Of a DNA stretch of 64,000 nucleotides, positions 1-8,331 are shown one piece after another. The notes beneath the pieces are model-generated. The model did no database searches, had not been told where the DNA came from, and worked only from the letters and a program-made list of their open reading frames with translations. Each line of letters begins with the position of its first letter. Within the stretch, counting starts at the first letter, position 1. The translations under genes and the position numbers were made by a program. This DNA is from Sneathiella sp. (GTDB taxonomy: Bacteria > Pseudomonadota > Alphaproteobacteria > Sneathiellales > Sneathiellaceae): positions 1-64,000 of the forward strand of contig NZ_JARGOQ010000013.1 in assembly GCF_029233945.1 (NCBI RefSeq), read 5' to 3'.

Positions 1-1
1 C

Positions 2-1327
2 ATCAGCCTGTTTGGCTTCATCATTACCCTTGCGCTAATTTGTCTACGGGTGCCAATTGGTTTTGCACTGGCAGGCTTAGCGATTATCTGTACATATTTG
101 TTTTTTGGATACAAATCCGGGGATGAGTTTCAGGCGGCGAAAGCACTGTATCCGACACTGGCGCTCATTTCCTCGAATGTATTTGAATTTCTGCATTCCT
201 ATCCGTTAAGTATGGTTCCGCTGTTTATTGCGCTTGGCCATATCGCGTATCATGCCGAGATCACCACGGATATCTATTTTGCGGTGCGTGTCTGGCTGGC
301 GCGGGTACCGGGCGGGCTTGCCATGGCCTCGGCGATCGGCTGTACGGGATTTTCCGCTATTACCGGCTCCAGTCTGGCCTGCGCCTCGGCGATGGGGCGG
401 ATCTGTATTCCGGAAATGATGCGTTTCAACTATAGCCCGCAGCTTGCGACGTCGACAGTGGCGATCGGTGGTACGCTAGGGGCGTTAATCCCGCCGAGTA
501 TCCTGTTCATCATGTATGGCCTGTTTACGGAACAGTCGATCAATAAGCTGTTCTTGGCTGGAGTGATCCCGGGACTGTTATCGCTTATGGGGATCCTGAC
601 CGTTGTTTTTGTTTGGTCCAAGCTGAAGCCGGAAGATGCACCAATTGCCGATGAGACCTATAGCGCACGGGAGCGCTGGCAGGCGACCTTTCGGGCATGG
701 CCGGCTTTCTCACTTTTCCTGGTTATCATCGGTGGGATCTATGGCGGTATTTTCACTGCAACGGAGGCCGCGGCTGTCTCGATGCTTATTGCTTTGGCTT
801 ATGGTGTTCTGGCGAAAAAACTCTCCTGGGAGCATTTTCTGCAGGCGATGAAGGACACTGCGTTGCAAAGCGCGACCATTTTCTTTATCGCTGTTTGTGC
901 GAAGATGTTTGTGGCCTTTGTTTCCTTGACGGGCCTTACTCATGATCTCATCAACCTCATCGAACATTATCAGATGTCGGACTGGGCCATTCTGATAATG
1001 ATTGCCCTGATCTATCTGGTCATGGGGATGTTTCTGGATCCGCTGGGTATCATGCTGCTCACCCTGCCGTTTGTCATCCCGTTGATCGAGGGAATGGGCT
1101 ACGATCTGATCTGGTTCGGCGTCGTTGTCGTTAAATTGCTGGAGATCGGATTGATCACGCCGCCGGTTGGCCTCAATGTCTTCATCATCAACAGTGTCGT
1201 CAATAATACCATACCGGTGCACACCATATTCCGTGGTGTCATCAACTTCCTCGCCATGGATCTCGTCATTTTTGCGCTGATCCTGATTTTTCCAATTCTG
1301 TCACTTTTCCTGCCAAATTCACTATAG
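2..1327 (+). CDS. dctM: TRAP transporter large permease (DctM), 5'-truncated by window edge
   Basis: The reading frame is open from base 2, so the start codon lies upstream of the window; the in-frame GTG at 50 is an internal valine. About 441 residues remain, close to a whole DctM protein. It is almost entirely hydrophobic, with the TRAP-M pattern of Gly/Ser-rich re-entrant stretches (TGFSAITGSSLACASAMG, then GGTLGALIPPS) and the C-terminal ITPPVGLN motif typical of the family. DctM is the 12-helix subunit of tripartite ATP-independent periplasmic transporters, which import carboxylates or related acids with Na+ in the inner membrane. Its DctP and DctQ partners should lie just outside the window. 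The substrate cannot be read from this subunit. Confidence 0.93.
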   Translation: MSLFGFIITLALICLRVPIGFALAGLAIICTYLFFGYKSGDEFQAAKALYPTLALISSNVFEFLHSYPLSMVPLFIALGHIAYHAEITTDIYFAVRVWLARVPGGLAMASAIGCTGFSAITGSSLACASAMGRICIPEMMRFNYSPQLATSTVAIGGTLGALIPPSILFIMYGLFTEQSINKLFLAGVIPGLLSLMGILTVVFVWSKLKPEDAPIADETYSARERWQATFRAWPAFSLFLVIIGGIYGGIFTATEAAAVSMLIALAYGVLAKKLSWEHFLQAMKDTALQSATIFFIAVCAKMFVAFVSLTGLTHDLINLIEHYQMSDWAILIMIALIYLVMGMFLDPLGIMLLTLPFVIPLIEGMGYDLIWFGVVVVKLLEIGLITPPVGLNVFIINSVVNNTIPVHTIFRGVINFLAMDLVIFALILIFPILSLFLPNSL

Positions 1328-1334
1328 GAACTTG

Positions 1335-1460
1335 AACGTTGCAGCTGATGACGCGAAAATTGGATTTCCCCCGGCGAGAGGTCTGGGTTCCTTGCCTAAC
1401 CAGATGTGGATGTATCATTGCGGTCCACAATGGGCGAAGCGGTTTGCCGCAGAAAATGAC
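1335..1460 (+). pseudogene. relic of a crotonase/enoyl-CoA hydratase gene
   Basis: Just after the dctM stop a short open stretch (TTG-initiated, ending at 1526) encodes DDAKIGFPPARGLGS, then MWMYHCGPQWAKRF. This matches the middle of crotonase-fold hydratases, where a DARxGxPPAR...GxxxAKR pattern precedes the LTGD helix. The similarity stops after AKR, neither end of a crotonase is present, and no other frame continues it. I read it as a degraded fragment rather than a 64-residue gene. The identification rests on recalled family motifs, not a search. Confidence 0.5.
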
Positions 1461-1535
1461 GGCCGGGCTCGTGCGGTCGGCCCAGAGTTGCGTGACGAAA
1501 AGGACAATTTAATCGATCCAAGATAATGCTCTTAT

Positions 1536-2474
1536 TCAAACAGCGCCTGCTTTCCGGCAAATTCTGTCCGTAATGACGGCGGCCGATGTCCGGTTATCTA
1601 CGCCCAGCTTTTGAAATATCTGTTCGAGGTGCTTGTTCACCGTGCGGGCGCTGATGGAGAGGATATCGCCGATATCGCGATTGGTTTTTCCGCGTGACAG
1701 CCAGATGAGAATCTCTGCTTCCCGTGCGGTGAGGGAAAACTCGCTGATAAGGGCTTTTTTCGGGTCCGTATCGGATATCTTTTCGATCGAAAGTAAAATC
1801 TCCCTCGGCGTCCGGATGCCAAGCAGGCAAATCTCCATCAGATCGTCTTTTTTCCCTAACCTAAAAGGGAGAGTCTGTGACAATGGTGTTTTGACCAGCT
1901 GGGAAAGCCAGTCGAGCATTTTTGGGTTTGTAAGCCGGTTGCCGTCATCAACAAAATTGGCAAGTTGATCCACCAGCTTTTTCGCCTCCGGGGAGGCCCA
2001 GATCAACTGGCCTTCTTCGGTGACGGCCAAAACCGGCCGTCCCCCTGCATCAAGTGCATTCTGCGCGCTTTCAATCATCTTGGCATTTGTTAGATGGACA
2101 GTCAGCCGGGCAATCAGCTCGTCAGGGTTTACCGGCTTGGTCACATAGTCCACCCCGCCGACTTCGAGTCCGCGCAGAATATGTTCCGGCTCACTGAGGC
2201 CGGTCATAAAGATGATCGGCGCATGGATCATGTCGGGGCCGGATTTAAGGCGGGCGCAGGTTTCAAACCCGTCAAGGCCGGGCATGACCGCGTCCATTAA
2301 CACCACATCCGGCTGTATCCGTGTCACCAGTTCCAACGCGGTTTGACCGTCCCGCGCGACCAGAACCGTCATCCCTGCCTCTTCTATGGCTGTCGCGACC
2401 ATTGAGAGGGATTCAGGATTGTCATCAACGACCAGAACAATTTGGCGGCGATGGTCAAAATCAGACAGTATCAT
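1536..2474 (-). CDS. Response regulator, REC plus LuxR-type HTH
   Basis: 312 residues. The N-terminal receiver domain (about 12-125) has acidic pair D17/D18, phospho-acceptor D61 in VVLMDAVMPGLDG and K113 in VTKPV. A linker of about 100 residues (130-235) looks PAS-like (VLAVTEEGQLIWASPEAKKL). The C-terminal NarL/LuxR helix-turn-helix (about 245-305) reads LTAREAEILIWLSRGKTNRDI, then SARTVNKHLEQIFQKLGV. All phosphorylation residues are present, so it should be a functional DNA-binding regulator. It overlaps the 3' end of the hybrid kinase gene by 14 nt, so the two are translationally coupled and almost certainly a cognate pair. The likely target is the divergent urea/formamide operon; the palindromes at 5917-5951 are candidate sites (inference). 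Confidence 0.92.
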   Translation of the reverse strand: MILSDFDHRRQIVLVVDDNPESLSMVATAIEEAGMTVLVARDGQTALELVTRIQPDVVLMDAVMPGLDGFETCARLKSGPDMIHAPIIFMTGLSEPEHILRGLEVGGVDYVTKPVNPDELIARLTVHLTNAKMIESAQNALDAGGRPVLAVTEEGQLIWASPEAKKLVDQLANFVDDGNRLTNPKMLDWLSQLVKTPLSQTLPFRLGKKDDLMEICLLGIRTPREILLSIEKISDTDPKKALISEFSLTAREAEILIWLSRGKTNRDIGDILSISARTVNKHLEQIFQKLGVDNRTSAAVITDRICRKAGAV

Positions 2475-5400
2475 CGGCAGTTGCCTCCAAATCTTTTATC
2501 AATCCGGGCAAATCATAGTCCATCAGACGCTTGCGCAAGGGCCGCAATCCGGACTGCAGATCCGGCGCGTCGGTTTCCAGCCTGTCCAGATGGGAGCGGA
2601 TGGCAGAAGCATTCCCTATTCTGGCCATAGAGATGATCTGAGATCGGTCGGGTTCATCCAGGGTGAAGTTTCCCGGGTCCTTCAGCGGTTTTTGAACATC
2701 CTTGGTCCATTCTAGCTTCAATAGCGCGCGGATTTGCTCCAGCAGGTTCGAGAAGCTGACCGGTTTTGTGATAAAGGCATCATGCAGGGCATCTTCAGGG
2801 CCGTTCTTTTTGATGCGCCCTTCAAGAGCATGGGCCGATACCATGACGATCGGAGTGGCGCGGTGGACACCGCGGCGAAGTTGAGCCGCGAATTCCCACC
2901 CCGATATGTCCGGAAGGTCGATGTCCAGCAGGAACAGGTCCGGCTTGGAGATGTTCAGCATATCCCGAGCCGTATCGAGGTTTGAGGCGAGGTATAGCTT
3001 GAATCCGAGGGGGGCGAGCAGGGTCTCGATCAGTTTTAAATGATCCGTTTCGTCGTCGAGAACGAAAATACTGCGGCGCTGGCCGGAATAGCCGGTAATC
3101 CGGGTTTCCGTTGTTTCATTTAGCTGGCTGGCCTTGAATATCGTCGGCAGCATCATGCGCAGATTGAAGCTGCTTCCTTTTCCGGCCTGACTTTCGACCA
3201 GGATTTCTCCGCCCATCATTTCGACCAGCAGTTTGGTGATGGTAAGTCCGAGACCCGTGCCGCGAATGGTCTTGATACCGACCCGCTCAAACGGTTTCCA
3301 TATTTTATCGAGCTTGTCTTCCGGTATCCCGATGCCTGTATCCCGCACCTCAAAATTTGCGACTTCATTGCGATAGGACAGGATCAGTTTAACGTCTCCG
3401 GCCTCGGTATAGCGAATGGCGTTGGACAGCAGGTTCATCAGGATTTGCCGCAATCTTTTCTCATCCGTCGCGATCCAGTGCGGCAGCTTGCCAACCACGT
3501 CATAGCTGAAATTGAGGCCCTTTTCCGTCGCCTGCATTTCGAAAATGCCAGCCAGCTGGGACATGAAAAGAGGGAAATCGATCTGGTCGCGATAAATCTC
3601 GATCCGGCCCGCTTCGATTTTGGAGATATCCAGCAGCCCTTCTATCAGCCCTGATAGATGCTCTGCGGAGCGGCGGATGACGGAAACGGCTTCTTTCCGG
3701 TTGGGGGGCGTATTGGGATCCTTATAGAGAATTTGCGCATAGCCGAAGATGGCGTTGAGTGGCGTGCGCAGCTCATGGCTGAGCCCCATCATATAGCGGC
3801 TCTTTGCCTGGCTCGCGGCTTCTGCCTTGTCGCGGGCATCCTGAAGTTCGGCATCTGTGCGTTGGTGAGCGCGGACTTCGCGCATCAGGCGTTGGGATTG
3901 CAGGTTGCTTTCCTGCCAGGCAGCATGCTGGCTTTCGTGGGCAAGAATGAACAGCCAGACCGACACCCCGACAATAAACAGCAGGCCGGAAAAAATCAGG
4001 GTCAGGGTTATATCGAAGCTGTTTGTTCCGGCCTGATTTCGAATAACCCAGAGAAGGACCCCAATCAGCCCGGCAATCGCTGAGGTGAGGATCGAGAACT
4101 GCGCCATGCGCGATTGCAGCAATGTGACGATTTTCTTTGGAAAAGCCCAGTGTAGAAACTGGTTGGTTTGCTGATCAAGACGGGCGAAAGGCTTGCACGC
4201 GTCTCGGCAGACCGAATCCAGAGAACAGCAGAGCGAGCAAATGGGCCCTTCGTAAAAAGGGCAGTCGGCCATATCCTCTGCATCGAAGCGATATTCGCAG
4301 ATGCAGCATGTCTCAAGCGGTTTGGGAATATCAGCAGCAGCGCGCGCGATATAATATCGTCCCTTTGTTGTAAAGGCGATCAACGGCGCAACCAGAATGG
4401 CGGTAAAGAGTGCGATAAAGGAGGAGAGGGACATCGCCGTTTCGCCAAACAGCCCAAAATAAGCAATGAAAGAGACGACACATGCGCTCCCCATGGCGCC
4501 GAGGCCGACCGGATTGATATCGTAAAGATAGGCGCGGCGGAATTCGATATGCGGTGGGCTTAAACCCAATGGTTTATTGATGACAAGGTCGGAGACAATC
4601 GTGCCGATCCAGGCAAGCGCGACATGGGAGTAAACGGCGAGTGTGGTCTCAAGCGCGCCGAAAACCCCGAGGTTCATGAGCATCAGGGCAATTGCGACAT
4701 TAAATACCATCCAGACAACACGCCCGGGGTGGCTGTGGGTCAGGCGCGAGAAAAAATTTGACCAGGCGATAGAGCCCGCATAGGCATTCGTCACATTGAT
4801 CTTGAGCTGGCTCAGGATCACAAAGGCGCCGGTGAGGGAGAGCACGAGGATCGGGTTTTCGATAACCTGGCTGAAGGCGGCGAAATACATCTGGTTGGGA
4901 TCGGCGGCGATATCCGAGGAAACCCCTGTCGATATCGCGAAGGTCAGAAGATAAGAGCCTGCCAGCATCTTCGCGACGCCAAGAATGGTCCAGCCGGGAC
5001 CGGCGCACATCAGCGACACCCACCATTTCGCTTTATCATTTCGGGTCTTTGGTTCGGGGAGAAAGCGAATAAAATCAACCTGTTCCCCAATCTGGGCGAT
5101 GAGGGAGAAAACAACGCCGGACGCCGCGCCAAGCATCACGAGGGTCATGCCGCCAGCCTCCGGCGGGCCGAACCCTTCAAAGGCAGTCCAGCTGTCAATA
5201 TCATAGCCCGCCGCCGCCAGGAGCACGAAAGGAAGGATATGAAGGATGATCCAGAAGGGCTGTGTCCAGGCCTGGAATTTGGAGATTTTGGTAAAGCCGT
5301 GGGTCACAAGCGGTATGACGACAAGCGCGTTGAGAATATATCCAAGGCCGATGGGAATGTCGAAGCAGAGATTAAGCGCAAAGCTCAGTATCGCGGCTTC

Positions 5401-5796
5401 CAGCGCGAAGAAAATAAAGGTGAAGGAGGCGTAGATCAGCGAGGTAACGGTCGATCCGATATAGCCAAATCCGGCGCCGCGCGTCAAAAGATCGATATCG
5501 ACGCCGTATTTGGCCGCGTAATAGCTGATTGGAATGCCTGTGAGGAAGAGTAAAAAACCGACCAGCATAATCGCCGTGATCGCCGTATCAAATCCATATC
5601 GGAGCGTGATTGCGCCGCCGATAGCCTCCAGCGCGAGGAAAGAAATGGAGCCAAGGGCCGTATTGGTCACCCGGAGGTATGACCAGCGCCGCGCGCGGCG
5701 CGCGGTAAAGCGTAGGGCGAAATCTTCCAGGGTTTCATTCGCAACCCATTGATTATACCGCCGCCGCTCACGCATGACGCCAAAAATTGGTTTCAT
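2461..5796 (-). CDS. NCS1 permease-like hybrid sensor histidine kinase
   Basis: 1111 residues, an unusual fusion. Residues about 30-480 form a complete NCS1 (purine-cytosine permease/CodB/allantoin permease) fold with about 12 membrane segments, opening with RRWSYLRVTNTALGS. Residues 497-534 carry nine cysteines (497, 498, 500, 512, 520, 523, 524, 530, 534), a likely metal or redox site. Two further membrane segments lie at about 568-586 and 596-618. Then come HisKA with H674 (GLSHELRTPLN), HATPase with N792, DTGIGIP at 819-825 and GTGLGLT near 846, and a receiver with D914/D915, D958 and K1011. A helical tail of about 70 residues follows; I see no Hpt histidine in it. Transporter-fused kinases such as CbrA are known; here the ligand is probably a nucleobase, ureide, urea or amide, because the gene diverges from urea/formamide genes. 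Whether the permease part transports or only senses is unknown. Confidence 0.93.
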   Translation of the reverse strand: MKPIFGVMRERRRYNQWVANETLEDFALRFTARRARRWSYLRVTNTALGSISFLALEAIGGAITLRYGFDTAITAIMLVGFLLFLTGIPISYYAAKYGVDIDLLTRGAGFGYIGSTVTSLIYASFTFIFFALEAAILSFALNLCFDIPIGLGYILNALVVIPLVTHGFTKISKFQAWTQPFWIILHILPFVLLAAAGYDIDSWTAFEGFGPPEAGGMTLVMLGAASGVVFSLIAQIGEQVDFIRFLPEPKTRNDKAKWWVSLMCAGPGWTILGVAKMLAGSYLLTFAISTGVSSDIAADPNQMYFAAFSQVIENPILVLSLTGAFVILSQLKINVTNAYAGSIAWSNFFSRLTHSHPGRVVWMVFNVAIALMLMNLGVFGALETTLAVYSHVALAWIGTIVSDLVINKPLGLSPPHIEFRRAYLYDINPVGLGAMGSACVVSFIAYFGLFGETAMSLSSFIALFTAILVAPLIAFTTKGRYYIARAAADIPKPLETCCICEYRFDAEDMADCPFYEGPICSLCCSLDSVCRDACKPFARLDQQTNQFLHWAFPKKIVTLLQSRMAQFSILTSAIAGLIGVLLWVIRNQAGTNSFDITLTLIFSGLLFIVGVSVWLFILAHESQHAAWQESNLQSQRLMREVRAHQRTDAELQDARDKAEAASQAKSRYMMGLSHELRTPLNAIFGYAQILYKDPNTPPNRKEAVSVIRRSAEHLSGLIEGLLDISKIEAGRIEIYRDQIDFPLFMSQLAGIFEMQATEKGLNFSYDVVGKLPHWIATDEKRLRQILMNLLSNAIRYTEAGDVKLILSYRNEVANFEVRDTGIGIPEDKLDKIWKPFERVGIKTIRGTGLGLTITKLLVEMMGGEILVESQAGKGSSFNLRMMLPTIFKASQLNETTETRITGYSGQRRSIFVLDDETDHLKLIETLLAPLGFKLYLASNLDTARDMLNISKPDLFLLDIDLPDISGWEFAAQLRRGVHRATPIVMVSAHALEGRIKKNGPEDALHDAFITKPVSFSNLLEQIRALLKLEWTKDVQKPLKDPGNFTLDEPDRSQIISMARIGNASAIRSHLDRLETDAPDLQSGLRPLRKRLMDYDLPGLIKDLEATADDTV

Positions 5797-5916
5797 CTCT
5801 AGTTCCCTATGGAGAAGGGGATCATTTCAAATACCTGCTTTGCCGTTGAATTCATTTCCCCCTTTTGCCGGTCCCGTATTTCCCACTTGATTTATGCACC
5901 GTCAAAAGGCGCATGC

Positions 5917-5951
5917 ACATACGTTAAACGACGTATGTTGCATTGCAACAT
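5917..5951. promoter_or_regulatory. Twin overlapping palindromes in the kinase/urtA divergent promoter region
   Basis: ACATACGT (5917-5924), a 6-nt spacer, then ACGTATGT (5931-5938) is an exact 8-bp inverted repeat. It shares ATGT with a second exact palindrome, ATGTTGCA-T-TGCAACAT (5935-5951). They lie 80-114 nt upstream of the urtA-type start and 121-155 nt from the kinase start, in the only gap between the divergent units. Good candidate operators for the LuxR-type response regulator encoded alongside; binding is inferred. Confidence 0.5.
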
Positions 5952-6030
5952 TTTTCTCCAATCTTTTGTGCAAGGCAGCGATGAGCGCTGTTGCTAGGGA
6001 CTGAACAGGCAGGTTCATAAGGAGAAAGAA

Positions 6031-7299
6031 ATGTCCGATACACCTAAAAAATCAATCAAGACAATGGAAGCGTCACGCCGCTCGGTGTTGATGGGCGGAA
6101 CGGCACTTGCCGCGTCGCTTTTTGCGCCGAAATTCCTGAAGGCGGCGGATTATCCGACCGCGGCGGTCAATACTACAGGGCTGGCGGTCACTGACGAGGA
6201 CGTGACCATCGGCATTTTGCATTCAATTACGGGAACGATGGCGATTTCCGAAACCGGGTCGGTTCAGGCTGAAAAGCTAGCCATTGAGCAGATTAATGCC
6301 CAGGGCGGTATTCTGGGCCGTAAAATTAAATATATTCAGGAAGATGGCGCGTCAGACTGGCCGACTTTTGCCGAGAAGGCGAAGAAGCTTCTCGTGAATG
6401 ACAAGGTTGCGTCTGTTATGGGCTGCTGGACTTCCGCCAGCCGCAAGGCGGTTTTGCCGGTTTTCGAGCAGTATAACGGTTTCCTCTATTACCCGACCTT
6501 CTACGAAGGGCTCGAAGAATCACCGAACGTTATCTATACGGGGCAGGAAGCAACGCAGCAGATTATCGCAGGTCTGGACTGGGTTGCCGAAACCAAAGGC
6601 GCTAAATCTTTCTATCTCTTGGGTTCGGACTATATCTGGCCACGTACTTCCAACAAGATTGCCCGCAAGCATATCGAGAAGCTGGGCCTGAAAGTGGTGG
6701 GTGAGGAGTATTATCCCCTCGGTCATACTCAGTTTAACTCTGTGATCAACAAGATCCGCTTGAAAAAGCCGGACGTTATTTACGCCATTGTCGTTGGCGG
6801 TTCCAATGTTGCTTTCTACAAGCAGTTGAAAGCGGCCGGCATCGACATGACCAAGGAAAAACCGGTCCTTCTGACCATCTCCGTGACCGAGGACGAAATC
6901 CGCGGCATCGGCGGAGAGAATATCGAAGGGGCGTACGCCTGCATGAAATACTTCCAGAGTCTCGACAATCCGAACAACATCGCCTTTGTTGAGGAATTCA
7001 AGAAGATGTGGGGCGACGATATGGTCATTGGTGACGTTACCCAGGCCGCTTACCTCGGTCCATGGCTGTGGAAGGCGGCGGTTGAAAAGGCGGGCTCCTT
7101 CGATATTGACAAAGTCCGCGAGGCGAGCCCGGGTATCGAACTCACGACCGCCCCTGAAGGCTACGTCAAGGTTCACAAAAACCACCATCTCTGGTCGAAG
7201 ACACGTGTGGGTCACGCCAAGGCTGACGGCCAGTATGAAGTTGTTTTTGAAACAGCAGAACTGGTCGAGCCCGACCCGTTCCCGGAAGGATATCAATAG
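6031..7299 (+). CDS. urtA: Urea/short-chain amide ABC transporter substrate-binding protein
   Basis: 422 residues, preceded by a strong AAGGAG ribosome site. The N-terminus carries a twin-arginine-like signal (SRRSVLMGGTALAASLFAP, R16/R17), so export through Tat is likely. The mature part is a type I periplasmic binding protein of the UrtA/FmdD branch: VTIGILHSITGTMAISE, then VMGCWTSASRKAVLPVFE and NGFLYYPTFYEG. It captures the ligand in the periplasm and delivers it to UrtBC. UrtA and the FmdD-type amide binders are close relatives; the downstream formamidase favours formamide or short amides alongside urea. First gene of an operon running to about 12.6 kb. Confidence 0.95.
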   Translation: MSDTPKKSIKTMEASRRSVLMGGTALAASLFAPKFLKAADYPTAAVNTTGLAVTDEDVTIGILHSITGTMAISETGSVQAEKLAIEQINAQGGILGRKIKYIQEDGASDWPTFAEKAKKLLVNDKVASVMGCWTSASRKAVLPVFEQYNGFLYYPTFYEGLEESPNVIYTGQEATQQIIAGLDWVAETKGAKSFYLLGSDYIWPRTSNKIARKHIEKLGLKVVGEEYYPLGHTQFNSVINKIRLKKPDVIYAIVVGGSNVAFYKQLKAAGIDMTKEKPVLLTISVTEDEIRGIGGENIEGAYACMKYFQSLDNPNNIAFVEEFKKMWGDDMVIGDVTQAAYLGPWLWKAAVEKAGSFDIDKVREASPGIELTTAPEGYVKVHKNHHLWSKTRVGHAKADGQYEVVFETAELVEPDPFPEGYQ

Positions 7300-7304
7300 G
7301 CTTT

Positions 7305-7350
7305 GCGTAGGGGGTTGGCCGCTTTCGTCCGCGGGGCGGCCAACCTACGC
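7305..7350 (+). promoter_or_regulatory. Long stem-loop between urtA and urtB
   Basis: GCGTAGG plus TTGGCCGC (7305-7322, with a 3-nt G bulge) pairs perfectly with 7336-7350, giving a 15-bp GC-rich stem. No T-run follows. It begins 6 nt after the urtA stop and ends 45 nt before urtB. The position suggests mRNA 3'-end protection or partial attenuation, giving more binding protein than permease; this role is inferred. Confidence 0.6.
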
Positions 7351-7394
7351 ATCCTCTTTCGCACCAATTGATTATCACAGGTAGGAGACAGCAT

Positions 7395-8321
7395 ATGTTT
7401 GCCGAATACTCAATGGGAGAGCTTGGGGCTATTTTCGCCATGCAGGGTTTTGCAGGCCTCATTCTTTTCTCGGTTTTTGTCCTTATGGCGCTCGGACTTG
7501 CCATTATTTTCGGGCAGATGGGCGTCATCAACATGGCGCATGGCGAATTTATGATCCTGGGCGCCTACGTCACCTACCTGACCTCAAATTTATTTGCAAC
7601 TTACATACCCTCGCTTTTCAGTATTTACTTCTTTCTGGCAATGATACTTGCCTTTTTTGTAACGGCGGCCCTCGGGATGCTGGTCGAATGGAGCATGATC
7701 CGGCATCTCTACAAGCGGCCTTTGGACACGCTTCTGGCTACCTGGGGCCTCAGCCTTATCTTGCAGCAGGTATACCGCTCCGTCTTCGGTGCGCGTGAAG
7801 TGGGCGTGACAATCCCGGAATGGATGATGGGCTCGCTCCCGCTCACCGACATGATCGAAATTCCAATTAATGGTATCTTTGTAATGGTGCTTGCCGTTGG
7901 TATTTCAACTGCCGTGTATATCATGATGTTCCGCTCTTCCTGGGGCAAGCAGGTTCGCGCGGTGACCCAGAACAGGGTGATGGCCGGCGCCGTCGGGATT
8001 AATACGGAACGCACGGATAGACTCACCTTCGGCATTGGCTGTGGGGTCGCCGGTGTGGCGGGATCTGCCTTTACAATGATTGGCTCCACCGGGCCGACCG
8101 CCGGTCAGCTCTATATCGTGGATACCTTCCTTGTGGTTGTCTTTGGCGGTGCGGCAAGTCTTCTCGGCACGATCGCTTCGGCCTTTTCGATATCTCAGGC
8201 GCAATCCATCATGGAGTTCTTCCTATCGGGATCCATGGCCAAGGTTCTGACCCTGCTCACCGTCGTTGGCATCTTGATGTTGCGTCCGCAAGGCCTGTTC
8301 GCTTTGAAACTCCGGAAATGA
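7395..8321 (+). CDS. urtB: Urea/amide ABC transporter permease UrtB
   Basis: 308 residues from ATG 7395. I chose this start because TAGGAGA lies just upstream; an in-frame ATT nine codons earlier has no such site. It is a LivH-type permease with about eight membrane segments. Landmarks are ALGLAIIFGQMGVINMAHGEFMILGAY near the N-terminus, the cytoplasmic coupling loop RAVTQNRVMAGAVGI, and a terminal RPQGLF. With UrtC it forms the inner-membrane channel. It lacks the long N-terminal periplasmic extension seen in some UrtB proteins, which brings it closer to amide-type homologues. It sits behind a strong stem-loop after urtA. Confidence 0.94.
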   Translation: MFAEYSMGELGAIFAMQGFAGLILFSVFVLMALGLAIIFGQMGVINMAHGEFMILGAYVTYLTSNLFATYIPSLFSIYFFLAMILAFFVTAALGMLVEWSMIRHLYKRPLDTLLATWGLSLILQQVYRSVFGAREVGVTIPEWMMGSLPLTDMIEIPINGIFVMVLAVGISTAVYIMMFRSSWGKQVRAVTQNRVMAGAVGINTERTDRLTFGIGCGVAGVAGSAFTMIGSTGPTAGQLYIVDTFLVVVFGGAASLLGTIASAFSISQAQSIMEFFLSGSMAKVLTLLTVVGILMLRPQGLFALKLRK

Positions 8322-8331
8322 GGTTAGTCTG

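Noticed and set aside
1332-1526. 64-residue open frame after dctM as a real small protein
   Set aside because: TTG start, no ribosome site, and its middle resembles a fragment of crotonase; treated as a relic.
2461-5796. Kinase gene as two genes (permease plus kinase) joined by a sequencing error
   Set aside because: The frame is continuous with a structured Cys-rich linker and two extra helices, and the first segment has no separate stop or start.
5960-6000. Sigma-54 promoter before urtA
   Set aside because: No GG-N10-GC spacing was found; GGCAGCG...TTGC is wrongly spaced.
6520-7296. 258-residue minus-strand open frame opposite urtA
   Set aside because: Lies wholly antisense to a well-supported gene; composition is that of a mirrored frame.
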